This document shows positions 7,307-12,151 of a stretch of DNA of 12,151 nucleotides, piece after piece. The position numbers were made by a program, and so were the translations under genes. The stretch covers positions 1-12,151 of the forward strand of contig JAEYEL010000014.1 in assembly GCA_023403475.1 (NCBI GenBank). Reading direction: 5' to 3'. Under the pieces are notes generated by a model. It saw only the letters and a list, made by a program, of their open reading frames with translations. It had not been told where the DNA came from and searched no databases. The stretch is from Actinomycetes bacterium. Lineage in GTDB: Bacteria > Actinomycetota > Coriobacteriia > Coriobacteriales > Eggerthellaceae. The first letter of the stretch is position 1, and each line of letters opens with the position of its first letter.

Positions 7307-7375
7307 GACATGCGCGTTTTCCCAGGTGAGCATTTATATATTTCAATTCGTATAGTTGTTAAGGAGACGGCTTTC
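7307..7375 (+). promoter_or_regulatory. AT-rich 69-base gap before the activase gene, possible internal promoter
   Basis: This is the only sizeable gap inside the cluster. The middle (7331-7360) is AT-rich with TATATT (7337-7342) and TATAGT (7351-7356) as possible -10 elements. I find no good -35 at 16-18 bases. No hairpin terminator is visible, so read-through from the upstream genes is expected, with an extra promoter only possible. Confidence 0.25.
7361..7366 (+). promoter_or_regulatory. Ribosome binding site deciding the activase start
   Basis: AAGGAG lies nine bases before ATG 7376. The in-frame ATG at 7310 has no such site and would add 22 residues encoded by AT-rich intergenic-looking sequence, so 7376 is preferred. 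Confidence 0.75.
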
Positions 7376-10300
7376 ATGGCTGCTTCAGGGGAATTTCCAT
7401 ATTATGTGGGCATAGACGCCGGCTCGTCGTCGGTGAAGGTGGTTGCGCTGCGCGACGCGGGCTCTGGCTTGGCGGTGGCGTTTCGCGCGTGCGAACCGCA
7501 CAAGGGCGCCATCATGGCATGCGTGCGCGAACTTTTGGCACGCCTTGCCGCAGCGTCAGAACTTGAGGGCTGCGCGTGCGCGGGCATTGCCGTTACGGGC
7601 GCGTGCACGGGCGCTATTCAGGACGTCGCTCCAAATGTGCGCGTGCTCGAAGACGTGCCGGCTATGACGCTGGGAGCGTCTGTGGTGGCCCCGGCTGCGC
7701 GAAACATCGTGCAGGTGGGCGCGCAGAACGCGTTCTTCGTGTGCGGCTTCGCCGACGGCCAAGCACCGCAGTTCGCGATGAATGAGGGCTGCGCGGCGGG
7801 CACAGGCTCGTTTTTCGAAGACCAAATGGGGCGCTTGGGCCTTTCCATCGAAGACTACTCCGACATGGTTTCGCGCGCGAACAGCGTGCCGCGGCTTTCG
7901 GGGCGCTGTGCCGTATTTGCTAAAACCGACATCATCCACCGCCAGCAGGAAGGCGTGCCCATCGAGGATATTCTGCTGGGGCTGTGCTATGCCATGGTGA
8001 AAAGCTACAAGGCCACCATTGTGCGCAAAATGCCTGTTGAGGCACCGGTGCTGCTTGCGGGTGGCGTGGTGTTCAACCAAGGCGTGGTGCGCGCGGTGCG
8101 CGAGGTGTTCAAGCTGGCCGAGGGCGAGCTTATCGCCGGCGAAGACGGCATGCTCGTGCAGGCGGCGGGTGCTGCCGCCCATGCGGCGAAGACCGTGGGC
8201 GCAGCGCAGGAATGCGGGCTCGATGTGCTGATGGATGCGCTTTCGCGCAACCCCGAAATCGAGACGCTGCCGCAGCTTAAATCGCTTCCCGACGAGGGAT
8301 ACGTGGCGGGCGCCGGCTTCATCGCCAAGCCGCAACCGTGGCCTGTGGGCGGCGATGGCCGCACGTCGTGCGTGTTGGGCGTAGACGTGGGTTCCACGAG
8401 CACGAATTTGGTGCTTGTTGATATGGAAGGCGAGTTGCTTGATGCGCAATATTTGCGCACGCGCGGCGATGCGAAAAACGCCGTGCGCGAAGGGCTTGCT
8501 TCGCTTGAAGCGCGCCTGGGCGATAGGGTGCGCGTGGTGCATGCGGCCACAACCGGTTCGGGCCGCACAATGATCGGCGAGTTCATCGGAGCCGATGTGG
8601 TGCGCGACGAAATCACGGCGCAGGCTCGCGCGGCGGTAGCCGCCGACCCCCAAACCGATACCGTGTTCGAGATCGGCGGGCAAGATTCCAAATACATTTC
8701 GTGCTCGGCCGGCAACGTGGTCGACTTCCAAATGAACAAGATCTGCGCCGCGGGCACGGGGTCGTTCGTGGAAGAGCAGGCCGCCCGCCTAGGCATTCCT
8801 TTGGATGAATACGGCGCGCTGGCGCTTTCGTCGGCCGCGCCGGTCGATTTGGGCGAGCGCTGCACGGTGTTCGTGGAAACGGCCATTAACGCGGCGCTCG
8901 CGAAGGGCGCCTCGCTTGCCGACATTGCTGCGGGCTTGTGCCAATCGGTGGTGCGCAACTATGTGCACCGCGTGGTGGGGGTGAAGCCCGTGGGCCAGCA
9001 TGTGGTGCTGCAGGGCGGCGTGGCATATAACCCGGCCATTGTGGCGGCGTTTCGCCAGGCGCTCGGCAACGCGCTCACGGTTTCGCCGTGGTTCGCGGTG
9101 TCGGGCGCCGTGGGCGCGGCGCTGCTCGCGCTCGACGAGATGCGCGCGGCGGCGAACAAGGGTGCCGTAGCGGCCGAACTCGCAAACGCGAGCACGACGT
9201 TCAAAGGCTGGGATTTATCGGGCGCGGATCGCTCGCAGCGCGCCGCGAATGCGACCGACGTGGAAGCCAACCGCGCCTTCTTCCGTAAGACCGAGGAATT
9301 CTATTTGGAAGGCTACGACCCTGCGCGCGACCCCGCGAAAAAAACGGTGGGCGTGCCGCGCTGTTTGATGCTGCACAAACTGTTCCCCATGGTGAACGCG
9401 TTTTTCCGCCAGCTGGGCTTCAACGTGCTTTTGTCCGACGCGTCGGGCGAAGACGCGGTGCGCCGCGCGCAGGAATACGCGCAGGGCGAAACGTGCTACC
9501 CGGTGAAGCTGGTGTATGGGCACGTGTCGCAGCTGGTGGATGCGGGCGTCGATTACGTGTTCATGCCGTCGATGCACACTATTCGCCACATCAAAAGCAA
9601 GGTGCGCCACAACTACGCCTGCCCGTATATGCAGGTGGCGCCGCGCTTGGTGGCCGATGCGCTCGATTTCGAAGGGCGTGGCATTACGCTCATAAGCCCG
9701 CTCATGGATATGGACTTTGGCCAGCAGGCGCTCGCAACGGCTCTTTTGGGCGTGGGTGCCAGTTTGGGCTTCACACCGCAGGAAAGCGCGAAGGCCATGC
9801 TGGCGGGCGGGTTCGCCGTGCAGGAGTTCACGCGCAAAACCGAGGAACAGGGCGAGCAGCTGCTGGCGAGCCTTGCACCCGGTGAGCGCGTGCTGGTGAT
9901 TATCACGCGCCAGTACGGCATTTCCGACCCAGCACTCAACATGGGCATTCCCGATGCGCTGCTCGATCGCGGGCAGAAAGTGATCACGGTAAGCCATCTG
10001 CACGCGCACGATTTGGACATTTCCGTCGACCATCCCGATATGTATTGGCCGTTCGGCCAGCACATGCTTTCGGGTGCGAAGCTTGTGCGCCGCGACCCGC
10101 GTCTGTTCGCAGTGTATTTGACCAACCACGGTTGCGGGCCCGACACCATGGTGAGCCACTTGTTCGCCGAGGAAATGGGCGACAAACCGTATTTGCAGAT
10201 AGAGATGGACGAGCATTTCTCGCAGGTGGGCGTGATTACGCGCATTGAGGCATTTTTGAATTCCATCGACCATTGGCAGAGCAAAGACGAGCGTGCGCTG

Positions 10301-11749
10301 CCGTATGCGCTGCACCCGCGTGGGTTGAATATGGGCGCCGCACGGCTGGGCGAAGTATGCGTGCTGCCGCAGATTGGCGCGTTCGGCCAGTTGGCGAGCG
10401 AGTGGCTACGCTCGCGCGGGCTTGATGTGGCGCCGGTTCGCCATACGGCCGAATCGTTCAAGCTGGGCCAGCGCGAGCTTTCGTCGAAGGAATGCTACAG
10501 CTTCACCAGCTTGCTCGGTATGGCGCTTTCGGCAGCGAATGAGCTGGCGTGCGCACCCGATTCGGAAGGTATTGCTGGCTGTGATGCTGCGGGCGCATCG
10601 TGCCGCGTGCGGCTGCTGCTGCCCTCGTCGGTGGGTTCCGACGCCGATGGCCAATACGTGCGCACGATTCGCAGCGTTTTGGACGCGAAGGGCTTTGCGG
10701 ATGTGGGCATTTCCGCGCCGAAGCTCGAACGCCTGCCGTGGGAGGTTGCCGATGCGTGCGGGCTGCTCTGCGCGCTGATCGCAGGCGACGTCGTTTTGAC
10801 GGCGGCGCCTGCCGCGCGTGCGCAATTACTGAGCGATGCGAGCGCCGCAGCGAGGTGCGGCGCGCTTGACGAGACGTTTTTGATGAGCCTTGCCGCGCGT
10901 GCGGCTGCATCGTGGGCGGGCGCAGCGCCGAGGGCCACGCTCGCGCTTGTGGGCGAGTGGCAATGCGTGTTCGACGACGCGCTCGTCGGTGGCACATGGG
11001 AGCGTTTGGAAGAAGCCGGCTATCGCGTGGCACGCATGCCGCTTTCCGAATATCTGCTGTTTGCATGGCGCGATGCCGCTATGGAAGACGCGCATGAGCG
11101 CACGAGCACGCCGTTTTTCATGGATAATGTGTCCGAGGCGGCCATGCTGGCCATGCCCGATGCGAGCCTCTATTCCCACGAAGGCCATGAGGGCTGCGAG
11201 CAGGGCGCGCAGGGCGACGTGCAGAGCCTGCGGGGCGACGTGCAGGGCGCCGACTGCGCCTCGTGCGCAAGCTGTGGCGACTCGTCGGCGACCGCGGCTG
11301 CGGCCGAAGCCACAGTCGCCGAGGGGGTCGACGCAGTGTCGGGCGCCACGGTCGCGGCAAGACCCGATGTGTCCGCCAGCGAGCCGACGCTCGAAGAGAA
11401 AACCGCGGTGCTCGATAGCTTTGCCGAACTTTTGGCGCGCACCTCGGCGGCGCTTGGCAAAGCAAGCACGTTCAGCGACGCCGCTGCGCTTGCCGAAGCG
11501 GCGAACACCGACTTGCTGCGTGCCTACATTGGCGCAAACGGCCGTTATCGTGCCGCGAAAGCCCAGGTGTCGTCGCGTTCCGTCGATGGCGTCATTATTG
11601 CGGCCTCGATGTATGAGAACACCGACATCGTTTTGAAGCTCGGTCAGAAGGCGTGCGACTTCGAAGCGCCCGTGTTGCGCGTGAACTTCGACGGCACGCT
11701 CGATGCGAGCGTCGATGAAAAACTGCGCAGTTTCCTTTATTACGTGTAG
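7376..11749 (+). CDS. Giant fused acyl-CoA dehydratase activase (two BadF/HgdC domains) + DUF2229/HgdB-related protein
   Basis: The protein has 1457 residues. Residues 8-300 and 332-590 are two ASKHA-fold BadF/BadG/HgdC-type ATPase domains, with phosphate motifs G-I-D-A-G-S-S-S (12-19) and G-V-D-V-G-S-T-S. In characterised activases, two subunits share one [4Fe-4S] cluster held by two cysteines each; here C139/C178 and C457/C496 have the same 39-residue gap in both halves, so one chain could hold the whole cluster. The second domain has I-G-G-Q-D-S-K (433-439); the first has V-G-A-Q-N-A-F. From about 655 follows a DUF2229 region and HgdB-related sequence with E-T-C707-Y-P-x-K, A-C749-P, H-G-C920-G-P-D and K-E-C1040. 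A low-complexity, Cys-containing insertion lies at about 1265-1345. The family performs ATP-driven one-electron transfer at low potential; the substrate of this fused type is unknown. Confidence 0.88.
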   Translation: MAASGEFPYYVGIDAGSSSVKVVALRDAGSGLAVAFRACEPHKGAIMACVRELLARLAAASELEGCACAGIAVTGACTGAIQDVAPNVRVLEDVPAMTLGASVVAPAARNIVQVGAQNAFFVCGFADGQAPQFAMNEGCAAGTGSFFEDQMGRLGLSIEDYSDMVSRANSVPRLSGRCAVFAKTDIIHRQQEGVPIEDILLGLCYAMVKSYKATIVRKMPVEAPVLLAGGVVFNQGVVRAVREVFKLAEGELIAGEDGMLVQAAGAAAHAAKTVGAAQECGLDVLMDALSRNPEIETLPQLKSLPDEGYVAGAGFIAKPQPWPVGGDGRTSCVLGVDVGSTSTNLVLVDMEGELLDAQYLRTRGDAKNAVREGLASLEARLGDRVRVVHAATTGSGRTMIGEFIGADVVRDEITAQARAAVAADPQTDTVFEIGGQDSKYISCSAGNVVDFQMNKICAAGTGSFVEEQAARLGIPLDEYGALALSSAAPVDLGERCTVFVETAINAALAKGASLADIAAGLCQSVVRNYVHRVVGVKPVGQHVVLQGGVAYNPAIVAAFRQALGNALTVSPWFAVSGAVGAALLALDEMRAAANKGAVAAELANASTTFKGWDLSGADRSQRAANATDVEANRAFFRKTEEFYLEGYDPARDPAKKTVGVPRCLMLHKLFPMVNAFFRQLGFNVLLSDASGEDAVRRAQEYAQGETCYPVKLVYGHVSQLVDAGVDYVFMPSMHTIRHIKSKVRHNYACPYMQVAPRLVADALDFEGRGITLISPLMDMDFGQQALATALLGVGASLGFTPQESAKAMLAGGFAVQEFTRKTEEQGEQLLASLAPGERVLVIITRQYGISDPALNMGIPDALLDRGQKVITVSHLHAHDLDISVDHPDMYWPFGQHMLSGAKLVRRDPRLFAVYLTNHGCGPDTMVSHLFAEEMGDKPYLQIEMDEHFSQVGVITRIEAFLNSIDHWQSKDERALPYALHPRGLNMGAARLGEVCVLPQIGAFGQLASEWLRSRGLDVAPVRHTAESFKLGQRELSSKECYSFTSLLGMALSAANELACAPDSEGIAGCDAAGASCRVRLLLPSSVGSDADGQYVRTIRSVLDAKGFADVGISAPKLERLPWEVADACGLLCALIAGDVVLTAAPAARAQLLSDASAAARCGALDETFLMSLAARAAASWAGAAPRATLALVGEWQCVFDDALVGGTWERLEEAGYRVARMPLSEYLLFAWRDAAMEDAHERTSTPFFMDNVSEAAMLAMPDASLYSHEGHEGCEQGAQGDVQSLRGDVQGADCASCASCGDSSATAAAAEATVAEGVDAVSGATVAARPDVSASEPTLEEKTAVLDSFAELLARTSAALGKASTFSDAAALAEAANTDLLRAYIGANGRYRAAKAQVSSRSVDGVIIAASMYENTDIVLKLGQKACDFEAPVLRVNFDGTLDASVDEKLRSFLYYV
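11175..11395 (+). repeat. Low-complexity insertion with 21-base direct repeat in the activase gene
   Basis: GGGCGACGTGCAG occurs at 11212-11224 and again at 11233-11245, a 21-base (seven-codon) period giving Q-G-D-V-Q / R-G-D-V-Q. The stretch goes on with D-C-A-S-C-A-S-C-G (C1294, C1297, C1300) and an Ala/Val/Glu-rich run before conserved helical sequence resumes. It looks like slippage-expanded linker inside the C-terminal region. Whether the cysteines bind metal is unknown. Confidence 0.6.
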
Positions 11750-11751
11750 TG

Positions 11752-11782
11752 GTCGAGGCGGCACATGAGGGCACGCCGCGAC
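11752..11782 (+). terminator. Stem-loop just after the activase stop codon
   Basis: GTCG (11752-11755) and GGCG (11757-11760) pair with CGCC (11774-11777) and CGAC (11779-11782), with one A-G mismatch between the two blocks and a 13-base loop. It starts two bases after the stop. There is no U-tract behind it, so it may end transcription with help or protect the 3' end. Confidence 0.4.
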
Positions 11783-12124
11783 ATCTCCCCTGGACACTCC
11801 CGTTTTCCTTGAGACGGCGGGATTCCTTACTCCCCATTGGCCACCCGGGAAAACGCCATACGGAGACCGCAGAAAAGCCCGTTGGGTTCGATTTGAGTTT
11901 CGCAGGCCCCGGAACGGCCCCGCTCCGCCCTCGGGGACAAAAAACCGCGCGCCTACTCGCTCGGGATGAACCTTTACTCCCCCACCCCCGAATGCCGCCC
12001 TGTGCCTTGCCGTCTTGAAACGCGTGGGATAGAGACTGAAATCGCAGGCGAAAGGGAGCGAAACGGCAACGAGAAAGCCCCCGTCCCAGCGCGGGAACGA
12101 AGGCTTGGTTATCGGGTTTGCTCA

Positions 12125-12140
12125 CCGCCGTCGCCGGCGG
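12125..12140. terminator. Perfect 6-bp GC hairpin near the right edge
   Basis: CCGCCG (12125-12130) pairs exactly with CGGCGG (12135-12140) around TCGC. It is followed on the + strand by CTTT and then G/C bases, so the U-tract is minimal. It may be a terminator or part of a leader; the window ends too soon to tell. Confidence 0.25.
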
Positions 12141-12151
12141 CTTTGCCGTGA

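Larger units (their letters stand above)
11750..12151. other. 402-base region without a convincing gene; several hairpins
   Basis: No frame here has a good start, ribosome site and protein-like composition together. Frames that stay open (for example GTG 11749 on +, GTG 12125 on -) give Pro/Arg/Ser-rich translations typical of G+C-rich non-coding DNA. Visible structure: the stem-loop at 11752-11782; CCGTTTT/GAGACGG (11800-11817), seven pairs with G-U on the + strand and a CCTT loop; AAGCC/GGCTT around GTCCC/GGGAaC (12075-12106); and CCGCCG/CGGCGG with a TCGC loop (12125-12140). A similar motif, ccttactcccc and cctttactccccc, occurs near 11824 and 11971. It could hold a 3' untranslated region, a small RNA or a leader for the next gene. 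I recognise no named RNA family. Confidence 0.4.

Noticed and set aside
7310..7375. Upstream in-frame ATG at 7310 as the activase start
   Set aside because: No ribosome site, atypical AT-rich coding, and AAGGAG at 7361-7366 serves the ATG at 7376.
7556..10315. Several long minus-strand frames opposite the activase gene
   Set aside because: Shadow frames caused by high G+C; none shows domain motifs, while the + strand has exact family motifs throughout.
11884..11900. T-loop-like GGGTTCGAT suggesting a tRNA
   Set aside because: The flanking bases do not form a T-arm stem and no acceptor or anticodon arm can be built around it.
11907..11947. CCCCG/CGGGG hairpin followed by a run of A
   Set aside because: The A-run lies on the + strand, so on the minus strand the U-run would precede the stem, which is the wrong order for a terminator.
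11749..12018. Plus-strand GTG frame overlapping the activase stop (TAGTG)
   Set aside because: No ribosome binding site and a Pro/Arg/Leu-rich translation without recognisable features; stem-loop structure covers its first codons.
11595..12125. Minus-strand GTG-initiated frame of 176 codons at the right end
   Set aside because: Overlaps the 3' end of the activase, Arg/Ser/Gly/Pro-rich composition, no ribosome site seen and no domain.
1..12151. CRISPR array, insertion sequence, prophage or attachment site
   Set aside because: No regularly spaced repeats, transposase, integrase or terminal inverted repeats are visible in any part of the window.

Overview
The window is a high-G+C stretch with all recognised genes on the + strand. 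I infer an anaerobic actinobacterium of the Coriobacteriia, most likely Eggerthellaceae. The reasons are strong G/C codon bias, a very large fused 2-hydroxyacyl-CoA dehydratase-type activase, a twin-arginine lipoprotein binding protein, and a wall protein with Ig-like modules and a C-terminal RKKR anchor. No rRNA or marker gene is present to confirm this.

Layout. (1) Bases 3-3122 hold the 3' part of a large secreted surface protein whose start lies off the left edge. It has tandem Ig/MBG-like modules, two related beta-rich domains separated by a Gly/Asn linker, and a C-terminal membrane anchor. (2) Bases 3123-3326 form an intergenic gap with a weak terminator hairpin and an AT-rich promoter region containing inverted repeats. 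(3) Bases 3327-7306 hold a tight cluster: a Tat-type substrate-binding lipoprotein, an ABC permease with an unusual cytoplasmic N-terminal extension, its ATPase, a Crp/Fnr-type regulator and a 64-residue DUF1858-like protein. (4) Bases 7376-11749 encode a 1457-residue protein made of two BadF/HgdC-type activase domains, a DUF2229/HgdB-related region and a further conserved C-terminal region. (5) Bases 11750-12151 have no convincing gene but several hairpins.

How the parts may work together. The first five genes of the cluster overlap or lie within 30 bases of one another, and the giant activase follows after 69 bases, so one transcription unit is likely. The importer would capture a small organic or anionic solute. 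The giant protein has the cysteine layout of an ATP-driven [4Fe-4S] electron injector joined in one chain to a cysteine-bearing partner related to dehydratase and double-cubane-cluster enzymes. The Crp/Fnr-type protein is the obvious local regulator. Coupling of import to ATP-driven low-potential redox chemistry on the solute is my inference; no gene here fixes the substrate.
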